Assembly: GCA_036571765.1 (NCBI GenBank)
Contig: BROE01000014.1
Coordinates: forward strand, 5,098,538-5,162,537
Length of the DNA stretch: 64,000 bases
Direction of reading: 5' to 3'
From: Plecoglossus altivelis
Taxonomy: Eukaryota; Chordata; Actinopteri; Osmeriformes; Plecoglossidae
The notes under the pieces were generated by a model. That model was not told the DNA's origin. It searched no databases and saw only the letters and a program-made list of their open reading frames with translations. The position numbers and the translations under genes are program-made. Shown here in pieces: positions 1 through 11,641 of this stretch (position 1 is the stretch's first letter; every line of letters begins with the position of its first letter).

Positions 1-2699
1 CTGACGTGTTGAGTGACTAAGAGAAATGTTGCCAGTCTTGAGATGGCAACAATGTTTTTTGTGTTTGTTTTCTTTTAGAAATTAGAGTGGGTGTTGGCTA
101 GCACGCACAAACATACAAGCACTTACACACATATTCAACCAAGCACATATACACAAACGCACTAATCAAGCACGCACAAGAACGCACAAACACACACAAG
201 CACGCGCGGGCGAGAGACGTGGGCAGATGTGATGCCACAGTGTTGAAACCATGTTTCCCAGTTGTCTGCGGCAGAATGATTGTGGGCATGTAAATCATTA
301 CGTGACAGTGTCATGCAATACGGAGGATCAATGTTCACTCCGTTTAAGCTATAAATAATTCAAGCTAAACTGGTGAGTTATTATAGTCCACATACAGTCA
401 TCCTGATTCTATATTTCATTTAACTGCTTTTAACACCGACCATGGCTTTCAGTTGGCTGTGAATTATGTCAAAAGAATGATCATCTCTTTTTTTATAACG
501 TATCCCTGTCTGTTTCAGCCACATAGTGTTCCAATCAGAACGCTTCCATGTTCCGAAAGAACAAACTGTGGTTCGAAAGCTGAAATAGCTTAATCGAACA
601 CAGAACTTTTGTTACCCCACAGGCTCCTTTTATTGTAACAAACGGTTCTATAATTCACCCTTTTTGTTTGAAAGTGAACAGCAGGAGACAAGGCTATAGA
701 TCCACTATGTGTGTGAGCTGGGATTTCTCCTCATCCTGCTACCAGACCACGGAACATCAGATTTAATATCCCAGGTCCTGCTGCACTGCTGTAGCTGCTA
801 ATGGTTCCTGTGTAATGTGGTACTTAAAATGCATGAGAGAGCCTTGATTTTTCAGTAATTCACCTCCAGCAGAGCAGATCCACTCCCCGGACGCTCCATT
901 TGTTTTAGCGTCTGCAGTGTGCTCTGTCACAACCCCGTTTGTGAATTCCCACAGTGGGGTCTTGGGTTCCACGTTTTCTGCACCGTGCTTTGTAAATTTG
1001 GAAAACGAGTACTTGGCCACGTACATTCAAGAGTAGATTATTAGAATAGTAGAATAGGCTTCATTTACCAAGTGCTACTCATTTTCAGTCGTCTGGAATA
1101 GTGTTTTTACTTGAAAGTCAGTTCTGATAGCAAAATTGGTTCGCAACGATAAGTGTGGACCAGACCAAAAGTCATTAATCTTATAGGGAAATGTAGGTTA
1201 GTGACTAGGTCGCTAGCAAGGGGAATACAGCTCTCTGCAGAGCTCTCTTTCAGTTTCCATAGCAAGCAGAACTAGCACGGAAAGAGACAGAGCCGTCTCT
1301 TTCTCCGGCCTAGAGTCAGCAACATCTCACCGCTGTTTGGTATCCCGCTACAGTTGTGTGCAACATGCCGACCTGATGACATACTGTGTCCTGCACTCAG
1401 TCTGCACACAGTTTAGTTTGGTTTTCATCGTTTCCCTCACTGGCATCTCAGGAGGCGAAGAGAACGCTTTGTCAGAGCTGATCGATCGGCGCAGGTCTGA
1501 GGTGTCACCGACGTGAAGGCTGGAGAGACAGCTCTGTCACGGCTGTACGCAGCAGCCTTCAACCCAGGGTTAAGAGCCAGCAGACCAGAGCAACAGACAA
1601 TTAGGGCACGTTCAATATCTCTGCTCTGTGTAGCTCTGTGTCAAACTAGTGTACTCAATGTTACAACTCAAGGTGTAATGCTGAACAAAAGGAAAACTGT
1701 TACTACAGAGGGCCAATGGCGTGAGTGTGTGTGTGAGAGAATTAGTGTCAGTGTTGGTGTTAAATCAAGAGCTTCTTATGGAGAAGTGGTCCTGCACATT
1801 CATCCCACCATTACAGCATTTTCAACCGAGGCTTGGAAACCTAGTCAATCACTTCAGAACATTTTTCTAAAACTTAATTCATCCTTACGGACAGTTGATC
1901 TAGAAGTCGAAGAGACTAAACCAGAGACGGTAACCTGGAGGGGAATAATATGAACACAGCATACAGATAGATGTGTGTGTATGCGTGTGTGTCCTCTGCA
2001 CAAGACCTCAACAGTTCAGTCTTGGTGAATAATTGGATTGTTCTGTCATAAGCCGTGGACAAACCCCTTTTGAATATCAAGCTGCAGCACATGCAGACAG
2101 GCCCTGACAGCTTCATTACCTGTGTGTGTCACTGTGACGGCAGGGTAATGCTAGCTGCACACAGACCCTCCCTGACAGAGGGCACACGCACAAGAAGCTT
2201 TAACAAGCCTTTTTCGGGTGAGACGTCCTCCCCCTTTCGCCCAGTTTGGGTTTTTCTGAACCTTCCCACGGATTGGAGCAGGTCCCCCAGGTGACATCAC
2301 CTGTCTGTCTCGCTGCCATGAGCCTATTGTCTTTGCTCATTCGGAATGCATAATGAATACCCTCCTCTCCTCAGAGAGATGTGCTAATCTAATTAACTGT
2401 ACAGATGTGTCAAACACACATCATTCTGCTTAGTGGTCATTACCTCCGCATAAGCATGGCAGCCCTCTCTCTGGGAACAAGCAAACGCATGCTACACAAT
2501 GTACACAAGTGACAACACACATGCATGCACGTAGACCCTAACGGGACATGCATAAATGTTTACGGTAGTTGTTTGGAGCTAAGCAGGGTCTCTCGCCGTC
2601 CCTGCACATTTAGACTGCCAGTCTCTTCCATGTCCAGGTAGGTGGACACATGACTAATGACAGTGCATGTGTGTTCTGTGGGTGTGTGAGTAAACGAGA

Positions 2700-2870
2700 G
2701 AAAGGGAGACAGAGAAAGTGATGGTGGTAGAGAGAGACTAAGAGAGAGGGAGAGAGAGGAGATGAAATGTGTGTGTGTGTGTGTGTGAGTGAGAGAAAGA
2801 CAGGGACAGAGAGAGTGAGGGATATAGAATGAGATAGAATGAGAGAAAGAGAAAGACAGGAAGAAAGACT
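2700..2870. repeat. GA/GT-rich simple sequence
   Basis: Purine-rich GAGA tracts flank a GT run at about 2768-2788. Serine/leucine/histidine-rich open frames on the minus strand across 2560-3108 are by-products of this repeat. A run of G follows at about 2986-2999. Confidence 0.85.
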
Positions 2871-2927
2871 CACGTCCGTGTTCAGGAGAGTTGGGGGGGT
2901 TGCTGTCAGCATAGCTGCAAGTGTAGT

Positions 2928-2943
2928 CAGCAGGGGGCGCTAC
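2928..2943 (+). promoter_or_regulatory. CTCF-like motif
   Basis: The sequence CAGCAGGGGGCGCTAC is a near-consensus CTCF core (CCASYAGRKGGC type). Occupancy cannot be judged from sequence alone. It lies downstream of the snx10-like gene and faces a second, oppositely oriented motif about 600 bases away. Confidence 0.45.
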
Positions 2944-3545
2944 AGTCCATCCACATGGGACCCCAACCACATGGGACCCTATGAGGGGGGGGGGGGGGGA
3001 TTCTGCCAGTCTTGACAGTAGGGGGCTGGCTGCATGGTGTCTCCTGACTTCCCCCGGGACCTTATTATACACAATGTCCTGTTGACCATACAGAGCCTGC
3101 TGGGGCACAGGGCTCTTAGACGCTGTGCTTCATGGGAAGATTAGGGTTAGGTGCAGTCGATGTGGAGATGATGTTTGTCTGTTGGGGGGAAACAGGAGCT
3201 GTTCTGGAGATGTGTTCGTACTTTGAGTGGAGGGGAGGCGGGCAGTGCAGAAGACAAAGGACACAAACTCTGCTCCTGTGGGCTCATTCTGTCTGCATGG
3301 ACTGCTTAACGAGACAGCTGTCTCTCTGATTCATGCGGAGCCGTACATTAGTGAATATTAAAATCCATTTGAGTCACTGGGAAATCAATTGGGCATTTGT
3401 TTATTGGTTGAGCCGTACTTTATCCAATTACTATTCATATATCATATAAATACTGCCATTACCACATCATTTCAATGGACAGAATGTGTACATTCAGTAT
3501 TTCACAATGTGAAAAAGTTGAAGGCTGTACTTGGGTATAACAATA

Positions 3546-3559
3546 CTGCCCTCTGCTGG
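3546..3559 (-). promoter_or_regulatory. CTCF-like motif, reverse orientation
   Basis: On the minus strand this reads CCAGCAGAGGGCAG, a close match to the CTCF core. It lies just beyond the snx10-like polyadenylation signal. Confidence 0.4.
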
Positions 3560-3636
3560 ACAGATTATACTGTGGAATAATAACCGGATTTCAGTGTCCT
3601 AGAGATACACAAAGAGTGAAAAGGTCATCGAAAGTC

Positions 3637-3642
3637 TTTATT
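3637..3642 (-). promoter_or_regulatory. Polyadenylation signal of the snx10-like gene
   Basis: TTTATT on the plus strand is AATAAA on the minus strand. It lies about 185 bases past the stop codon of the last proposed snx10-like exon, which supports that exon as terminal. Confidence 0.6.
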
Positions 3643-3826
3643 AACACTTTGTACAGAAACACCATATTTTCGCTTTACACAGAAATATATTTACACTTAA
3701 GAGAAATTCCCAAATTCACTCAGTTTAAAGTTGTTCAAGTGAGTTAAACCAAAAGAGGAAGTACTGTTATGTCCAGATAGTTTTAGATCCCATAATGATT
3801 GTCAAGGACAGTTTCTGTTCAGGGGA

Positions 3827-5398
3827 CTAGCTAATGTCCTCTTCTGTGTTAGATTGGGGTGCAGGATCCACAACAGCACTGGTCTCTGCCCTCTCTGCAA
3901 CCTCACTGCTCGACTGCAGAAAGACAGGGCTTCGAAACACAACACAGGTAGAAGATGAGCTGATATATTAATAACACTGTCACATATTCAACCTAACATC
4001 TTATTGAACGTTATTAAACAATTAGAATAGACTTCAAACAAAGGTCCAAAGAACTTACAGCTCTGTTAAGTGAGACTTGCAACTATAATGAAGTGACATG
4101 AATCATGAAGGGAAGCTGAAAATATAAGGCCCACCAGACAGAGTCCAAGTCGCAGGAGGTCTTGCAGTCTTCCGGCTGGTTCTGTTGCAGGTCATCCAGG
4201 GAGTGGAATCGGTGCAGTGCTCGGCCACAGCGCAACACAGCCTGTTCCACGGTGTATTGTGTCCTGCCGGCAGCGCAGGCCTCCATCTGATCAATCCTCA
4301 GGTCCGACTGAAGGAAGAGGTGCAGGCAGCTGTCGGACAACAGCAGAGGGCTCTGCAGTGTCCTGGAATAAACAGTTAAGTAGTGAGACAACCAAATCAA
4401 CATGTCTTGAGACTGAATTTTTTAAAAACATAATATTAGGTGGCATTGATGCGTCTGGCAGTAGGATTGGGTTATGTCTGATGTCACCACTGAAAAACTC
4501 ACAATTCCAGAAATTTCTGCAGGCCCTTCATTCTTTCTGTGATTTGCTTGGCATTGTTCAGGCTGAAGAACGGGTTCTTAGGAGGGAGCTCGGGTAACTT
4601 CACCCTGTGAAAAGGAATAAAAACATTCCTCAGTCAACTGAGATGCCACATGAAAGTGAAAGCTTCGCCATTTGTAAATCAGGCAAGGGAGTCAATCATT
4701 CAACGTATTTGAAACAACAATGGGAACAATGTAACAAGGGGACCTGACGATAGCTATGCAAGCTGTACGTACATGAGCAATGAGTTTTTCTGCAAGGTTT
4801 GTCTGAGCCATACAAACTCACTGTATCTTCTTCTCACACTTGAGATCTTCCTGGTGAAGCTCAGACTATTGGTCTAACAAATGAGGAAAATAGAACTTGC
4901 ATTCAGTTTGACTCATCTGTAGCAACTGAGGCCAACCTAAATGAATTAGCAGAATATTGTACTTACGTGGAGACAGATTTCGTAGTCTAAGTAGGCATGC
5001 CAAAAGTCATTCTTTTGCATCCGTGGATCGCGGACCCAGATGCTGATAACTTGCTGCATTGGGAGAGGATGAGAGACTGGATGGGTAACTTTGTCTGCAG
5101 CCAGACAAGTCGAGGCAAACAAGGGTGTTTTCTATGTGGTACAGGAAGTGTGATTTGTGACTAAATACCACAGTTAACAGGAAAAACCCCATCAAAAGTC
5201 CTTGTAACTACAGAAATGCAGAAGTGTTGTATGTGTCATACATTTGAGAACAGCCCAAAATGTCAACACACTAATTTTGTACTGTTTAACACTAATGCTC
5301 GTTCCAAACAGCCTTAAACATTCCTGAGATCGTCAGATTAGATTCCTAGAAGCATGAAGACTTACCTGGTTCACTAAGTCGTCAGCTAGAGCTCTCAT
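3827..5398 (-). CDS. snx10: Sorting nexin 10-like PX-domain protein
   Basis: Six coding exons on the minus strand: 5398-5366, 5053-4967, 4873-4773, 4604-4503, 4362-4140 and 3913-3827, giving about 210 residues (human SNX10 has about 201). The PX domain covers about residues 11-125. It opens with IWVRDPRMQKNDFWHAYLDY and contains RRRYSEFVWL, whose Arg56 is the expected phosphoinositide-binding arginine, then the Pro-rich loop LPELPPKNPFF and Arg98 in ERMKGL. The conserved LLLSDSCLHLFLQS and QYTVEQAV segments follow. SNX10 binds PI3P on endosomes and is linked to V-ATPase trafficking and vacuolation (family knowledge). Exon phases match at every junction. The donor after exon 5 is weak (GTCTGG). 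If it is not used, the frame runs on to a stop at 4083. The final exon has a good acceptor, an acidic Ser-rich tail and a polyadenylation signal behind it. Confidence 0.88.
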
Positions 5399-5975
5399 CC
5401 TGAAAGCTCAGACCAGTGGTCAAATGTGTTGAGTCATCGTTTTGGTACAGTAGTCACATCAGGCGTTTTGCTGTTCAGTTTTGACATGACAAAGTCCAAA
5501 GGTATCAATCCAGGCATGGGACTAGAGGCCCATTGCAGACTGCTGCTTAAAAACGGCCATAAAGTACTTTATTGGACAGTTTAGCCTGTGTACATTGTGC
5601 TGTGTTAGTTGTATTTGGTTGTGTTGTACTTTGTTTTCACCAATAGCTGTGCGGGTACATATAAAGTTCCTAGAGACCAGTTTATTGTTTGCACAGACAG
5701 TAGTCTACTAAATATTGTGATGTCGGAGTTTCCTGATATACAGGTATTTTTGCTGACGTGTGTCATGATTCACATGGTGCAGTACAGTTCTGTACACTTA
5801 CAAATCATTCAGTACTGTGTATGACATCGGAGGGCGCCTCAGTCTAATGTAGGACAGAGTTTAAATAAGGCTCAACACATTTGCAACGTGCAAGGTATTT
5901 TACAATGAATATTCAACGCGTGAGCGCAACTCAAACACAGGGATGCCAGAGAGCAAAGGAACCCAGGACAGTATC

Positions 5976-5981
5976 TTTATT
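5976..5981 (-). promoter_or_regulatory. Candidate polyadenylation signal of the cbx3-like gene
   Basis: AATAAA on the minus strand, about 1.25 kb past the chromobox stop codon and upstream of the snx10-like gene. It is the most plausible end for the chromobox transcript, though I did not check nearer variant signals exhaustively. Confidence 0.35.
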
Positions 5982-7225
5982 CACAGATTCATGGTCAACA
6001 GAGAGATGGTGACAGCGTCCACTGACTGTCCCATTACACAGTAGTCATGGGAGACATGCAAAATCAGCAAGTCATGTTTTCAACTAAGGTATTTACTAAT
6101 GACAGGTCTGAGAGACTGCAGGAAGACTAACATCGATACTAGAGCAGCCTTGCTAAAGTGCTATCAAACATGAGCTACTCATACGCTATATTTAGGGAGT
6201 GAAACACACACTGCGGATGAGTTTAGAAAGGTATTGTCTGGCTGAACATTTTAGAAAAACTCACAACACAACTGACTAAAAAGATGTCATTAACAATGAC
6301 TAAAAGGTGCAAAGATTTGGTTTTGAGCAGCTGCTTGGATATGACAATAAACCTAGTGTTCAGACTTTCTTTCTGAACCACAAGGAAATTTCCATGACAT
6401 CATATTCGATTACCAAAGATCAGGTATAACTGGTTAGATTAAACATACATCACTACATTCAAACAACACTTTTCTACATGTATTAGTTCAGTTGTATTAG
6501 TATTAGTTAACGCACAACATATCTGCAGCACATATAACATACAAATATATCAATATACCCAACTGGGTACAAGGATTGGAGGTATAATTATTGATGGACA
6601 GTAGTTAACTATTCAGTCTAAAGATACATATCCTACATTTCACAACCAATAACACGCCCATGAGGAACAGCTTTAAAGCTCAGAGGCAGAAATTCTGTAG
6701 TTGTATTGTACTACTACAACTACTACTACTACTGTATCACTACACAGCCTTACTGTAGTTTGAGTTTATATCTTCATCCACGCAGAGAAAGTAACAGTAG
6801 CTCAGTCCATACAACAGAAACCCCTTTGCACAGTGATTGAGTCTGTTGCTACGTGGAAACACCAAGGGGCAGAGATGCCAATGTTGGGTTTCGACAACAA
6901 CCACTATGAGCATCCAACAAAGGCATTGTGACCTTATCAAGAACCACAGGAAGCATTATAAATATCTGTGTGCTGCAGCGATCTGCCTACCGCTGTTTGT
7001 CAGTTCACCTCCTTGCTCCGGCACACACTCCTGACACGTACTCCTTACAGTGACACATTCCCAACACACATACACACAAATTTACCCAACATGCACACAC
7101 CTGACAGGTGCATACAGTCTCGACACATACACACACCCAAGACGTACAGCACATAAACGCCCAACAACCACACTCAGAATTGCACACACACTCCCTCAAC
7201 CACACATCCATCTGACACACAGAAT
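5982..7225 (-). other. Probable 3' untranslated region of the cbx3-like gene
   Basis: No coding similarity. It contains CA-rich sequence at about 7040-7225 and a short TAC repeat at about 6709-6732. Assignment as 3' UTR is inferred from its place between the stop codon and the AATAAA. Confidence 0.35.
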
Positions 7226-9011
7226 TCACTGCTCCTCCTCTCCACAGTGCCACGACAGCTTCTGCTCGTAGAACTTGACAACGACCTGAGGACATCTGGC
7301 ACTGGCTTCGTGAGCCGACAGCAAGGCCACCTCGTCCGAATTCTTCCTGTAGTCACAAACAAACGTGAAAAAAGTGATCTATCTTACTCCACATGGAATT
7401 GTGCACACTGCACAATAGCTTCCCTGCAACTCATCAAGACTACATGATCCAAGTTTATAGCCGCAGAGTTGGAAAATAACTTTTTTTTTTAATTTTTTTA
7501 CTTGATAGCATTGGTGCTCTCAAAAGGTTTGGAGCACCAGCACAATATTCAGATTTTCCACCGAAAATGTCCACTCCTTCTCAGCTCCGCAAATTTTAAA
7601 CAAGGGTCAGCTTCCTGTCATGTGACAACAGAGCACACTGACAAGGAGTGATTGACAGCTAATCTTAACTAATGTAAAATCTGCATTAAAGTTAATGTAA
7701 AGATGACGTTGAACAGGCTGCGTAACGTTGGATAGAACGTTAGACCGGTGACTGTACCAGCTCACAGCAGGCACATTCTCTGCAGTAGGCAAATTAGCAA
7801 GCGTTTTGGTTGCAAAATAAGGTTGCAAAATAACGATCATTTGCACGCACTCAAATTCTCCTTCATTTTGAGGTCGAACAGATACAATTTCGGAAGTGAC
7901 CAATATGGTCGCAATTTCAAGCCCTGAGCCTGTAGTTGACTTGAAGCTGGGATCAGGAATGAGAAAAGAGAGAAAGGCTGTACCATTTGACCAGGAACAT
8001 GAGCTGTCCTTGTTTGTCTGTGGAGCCGATGATGCAGTCAGGTTCCAGGTGAGTAGCAAGAGCGTTAGAGGCCTCTGAAGGCTGTTCTCCAGCCTGTTGG
8101 CAGTCTGCTTGTGTGCTCTCCATCTGCTCACTATAGGCCTGCTGTTGAGACAGGTATTAAAAGAATGCTTTCAACGTTCTGTCAACAGGTCCACCACGAA
8201 GTCCCACCACGCTGTGTCAACAAACAGGAGGACCTGTGTGCCAATAACAAGTGTTTACAAACAATACGTAAAAAGAAAAACACACCTACGTTGACTCTTG
8301 ATAGTGCATTGGTAACTGAAACAAGCACTGTTTCAAGTCTACAATTCTCACCACAAATAACCTTTTACAGACCTGGAAACTTGATGTAAAAGTTCTGTGG
8401 ACAACATGGAAACATTGATAACAATGCTACGATGACATACCAGGAATGCAGCAGATTCATGTCTGGGATGAGAGAGCTTCCTTTCAGGATTCTATATTAA
8501 ACAGATACCAATGTTTTTCCTTACAGATGCGGGTCTTCTGTCTGTGGGCTATATTTATAATCTAGTTTATGACGTGGGTGGACGTGCTTCATCGTCACGG
8601 CAGATACTCACAATCTCTGTCTCCTGCTCATCTGATTCCTGTTTTGGGATGATATCTGGAACTAGAAGGTTCTCTACCTCATTCTCTCCAGTCAGGTGGA
8701 GATTTTTAAGAAACTCCTGGATGAGTTCAGGGCAATCTAAATTGTCTTCAGGTTCCCAAGTGTTATCAGCACTAAAAGGAGAGACAGAAAGATGCGCTGA
8801 GTTTAACCTCATAAGATATGGCAGAACAATTAAAACGTTGCCGAATTGAGTATGTTGAAAGTTTCACTTACTCAGTGAAGCCTTTCCACTTGAGAAAGTA
8901 CTCCACTCTTCCATCAAAGACTCTACGACGAATAATTTTCTCAACCACAAATTCTTGCACGACAGTGGTCTCCTCTGGCTTCCTCTGTTTCACATTCTGT
9001 TTCTTTCTCAT
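7226..9011 (-). CDS. cbx3: HP1-type chromobox protein, CBX3-like, with acidic hinge
   Basis: Four coding exons on the minus strand: 9011-8872, 8771-8612, 8141-7984 and 7346-7226, 192 residues (human CBX3 has 183). The chromodomain covers about residues 20-70: EFVVEKIIRRRVFDGRVEYF, then LKWKGFTDADNTWEPE and NLDCPELIQEFL. The methyl-lysine cage positions Phe21, Trp42 and Phe45 are present. The chromoshadow domain covers about 132-187 (IIGSTDKQGQLMFLVKW, then CPQVVVKFYEQKLSWHC), with the dimer-helix and the Trp185 used for PxVxL ligands. HP1 proteins bind H3K9me3 and dimerise in heterochromatin. GFTDADNTWEPE favours CBX3 over CBX1/CBX5. The hinge (about 72-131) is acidic and Gln-rich and lacks the usual KRK-type basic cluster. 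Phases agree at all junctions. An untranslated first exon probably lies upstream, because an acceptor-like CAG precedes the start by a few bases. Confidence 0.9.
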
Positions 9012-9637
9012 TATAAGCTGCGTAACAAAAACACTATATATTACATTTTACGAACTGCGGAAATATGAAATAAAGAAGAAATTCTACTCGATGTAATGTT
9101 GGTCATACCATGAAACACGTTACGTTTTCTACTACTAGGCTACTAATACTATGTGACGCGTACTCACGGAATATAACACGCAAAATATAGGGGCAGTAAA
9201 TAGAGCTACTTAAAATCTCCTGATAAAGTGGTCTCTCCCTTCCTGCTCGTACTGTACTTCTTTGTGAGAGTAATGTACAACGAATTTACCCAAAATGCAC
9301 AAGCCTACATTCACTATTTAATTATTATACTTGAATCCATCACAAATATTTTACAATTTCTAATTGTAAATAGGAGACCGAACGTTTGGATAACGACGAA
9401 ACGCACGAGTCTTCATTGTTAAGTATTCTGCATTAGTCGCCTACAAGCGACTACTAATGTTTCAATGACTATTGATTACGTACACTTTCTGAGAATTTTT
9501 CTTGTCAGAAGCTGCGTTACTTGTTGTAAAGCCAACGTAATTACTGTTCTCCCCAAACTACCGCCTGCGCATCCGTATAACTCCACCGCAATCGTTGGAT
9601 TGCATAAAAATAAACTTTTCATGAATGAGAGATAACA

Positions 9638-9646
9638 AAGATGGCC
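9638..9646. promoter_or_regulatory. YY1-like motif in the likely cbx3-like promoter region
   Basis: AAGATGGCC matches the YY1 motif often found at vertebrate start sites. It lies about 630 bases upstream of the cbx3-like start codon, in CpG-containing sequence at about 9540-9780. The untranslated first exon probably starts near here, but I could not fix its donor. Confidence 0.3.
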
Positions 9647-10110
9647 GTGGATGCTCGGAGGAGGAAGTGGTTGCCAAGGGAAAAGGTCATGCCAGGAAAA
9701 TCTGGGAGGAGACAAGCGGGCGCGTACGCCAACCACAGACCGATCCGCTGTCCTTCTTTTAAGTCCCATCTCCAGTTCTGTACATTGACATTTTGACCTA
9801 TTTAATTGGAATCTAAGGCTTCGTAAAATAACACATTTAAGTTTTCTTCTTCTGTTCCCATCACAGTCAGGTAGAAGTGGAATTATTCATATTTTCTATT
9901 TGCTTCAGACCGCAGTCAGAGGTGGAATTAATTAAATGTAATAATAAAAATGTGTCACAACAATGCACACAATTTAAAAGTAATGGCAAAAACCCTTTTT
10001 CATTGAACATTGGGAATAAAATGGTTTAGTAATGGTCTTAATGACTATATTCGCAGGAAGCATATCATTATCATTACTCATATATTAACAACAACTATTT
10101 ACACTATGAC

Positions 10111-10153
<43 letters not shown>
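10111..10153. repeat. (AAT)n microsatellite
   Basis: An uninterrupted AAT run of about 14 units. It generates an isoleucine-rich frame on the plus strand and a tyrosine-rich frame on the minus strand. Confidence 0.95.
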
Positions 10154-11416
10154 GTTATTATAATAACAATAACGTATTATAATAACAAAAGCAACCACCA
10201 GTGTCATTTTAATTTTTTTAAATATTACAGAGAGGACAAACAGTGATTTTTTCCCCCTGGTGATCCTCACTCCAAGAGCTCCTAAGTTGTACTAAACCAC
10301 TTTAATGTGCAAAAGCTTTGGAGGCTTTGAGTGACAGTTCCTCTGTAACCAATCACAAGCGAGACAATTACTGATTGGTTGAAGAAGATCTAATGCCCTT
10401 GTCATCCTTCTACTCCTACTACTGCCTACTAGAGCCACCTCCTTCTGCCTATTAGAACCTTCTGCTTCTTTTTACACCTTTAAGCCACTGGATGGCAGTA
10501 CCTACCCAACCACCAGGGAGAAAATGTTGAATGGCCCTCCTCACCATAGATTCACATTTATTTTGTGGGCTGACTGGTGGGTTCCAGTTAACGTGCTATT
10601 ACAAGTTGTCACCCATCCTAGAGGACATGATACAGCGCCACCAAGGGGAGATATTTTATACCCCGGGCAGAACCAGTGAGTTGTCCCAATGATCACCCCA
10701 CTGTCCCTTAGCAATAGCTCCAGCCTGAATATTGATGTCTGCTGTATTACATCCCGTTCTCTCAGGGTACATCAGACCTTCCCTAAGGGGGTGATTGGAA
10801 GCAGTTTCTGTAGAGAGGCTTGCTAGCTATAGCGTAAAAGATGAATGGGGAGTGTGTCGTCTCCAGACCCAGAGACCATTGATCACAGCCTCACCGGGGA
10901 AAGCTCAGATTGCCAATCGATACGAGGTCATTCCTACCAACTACCTAGTGTCTTGTTCCACTGCAACATCTTACTCGCTCGTATAATATGGCCTCTCTTG
11001 AGAGGATGCAGAACACATGGTTTGGTTTATGATTGGTAAAGATAAGGCCGAGTTGAGATTGGGTTTTTCTTTGATGAATTATTCATGTTTAATACTCTCC
11101 ACTGTACGTTGTGTGTGTAGCCAGTATGTTGTAGAGAACACAAATGGCCTTTGGTACTCCGACTGAGGGGAAAAAACAAACATTGGAGCCTGAACACTGT
11201 AAATAATAAATGTGGATTCTGGGTTGATGCTCTTGAGAAGTTATTCTTGGGCGTTTGCAGTTTGTGGGTGAAGGATTTAAGAGTGAACCATTGTGGGACT
11301 CAGTTAGGGCGATTTTTGGATTATTTTCATGTCTCTGGACACACCCAGAGATGTCCTCACTGTTCAGTGACATGGAGACTGTGGACACTCACATAGAGTA
11401 CTCTCAGCGTGTCTGT

Positions 11417-11464
11417 CGGTCGGTCGGTCGGTCTGTCTGTCTGTCCATTAATCTATCCATCCAT
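11417..11464. repeat. GGTC/TCTG tetranucleotide microsatellite
   Basis: A run of GTCG units passes into GTCT units and then short ATCC units, a compound tetranucleotide repeat. Confidence 0.85.
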
Positions 11465-11627
11465 CTATCTGGTATGGGGAATTATCTTTCTGTTTGCCTT
11501 TCCAAGTAACTCTCCCTTCTAAAAAGATCCCAAAAGAACACGAGAGACTGGCCAAATGTGCTGGCTGCCCTGTGACCTCCCATCACACTCTGACCCCTGA
11601 TCCTGACCTGTTGGGGCTTTGCTAACA

Positions 11628-11641
11628 ATTGCCATGGTAAC
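11628..11641. promoter_or_regulatory. X-box (RFX) palindrome
   Basis: ATTGCCATGGTAAC is a nearly perfect 14-base X-box (GTTRCC NN RGYAAC, reverse complement GTTACCATGGCAAT). It stands in intergenic DNA about 2.6 kb upstream of the cbx3-like gene; its target, if any, is unknown. Confidence 0.4.

Larger units (their letters stand above)
1..3600. other. Intergenic stretch without a recognisable gene
   Basis: No exon chain with plausible splice sites or family similarity could be read on either strand. The open frames present are short or come from low-complexity GA/GT sequence. Two good CTCF-like motifs lie at its right end, next to the 3' end of the snx10-like gene. Confidence 0.6.

Noticed and set aside
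763..1026. 87-codon minus-strand frame with a WEF...WIC pattern
   Set aside because: I considered a BED-type zinc finger, but the required Cys and His ligands are not in place.
2560..3108. 182-codon and 100-codon minus-strand frames
   Set aside because: They are made by GA/GT simple repeats (Ser-Leu and Thr-His runs) and a G homopolymer.
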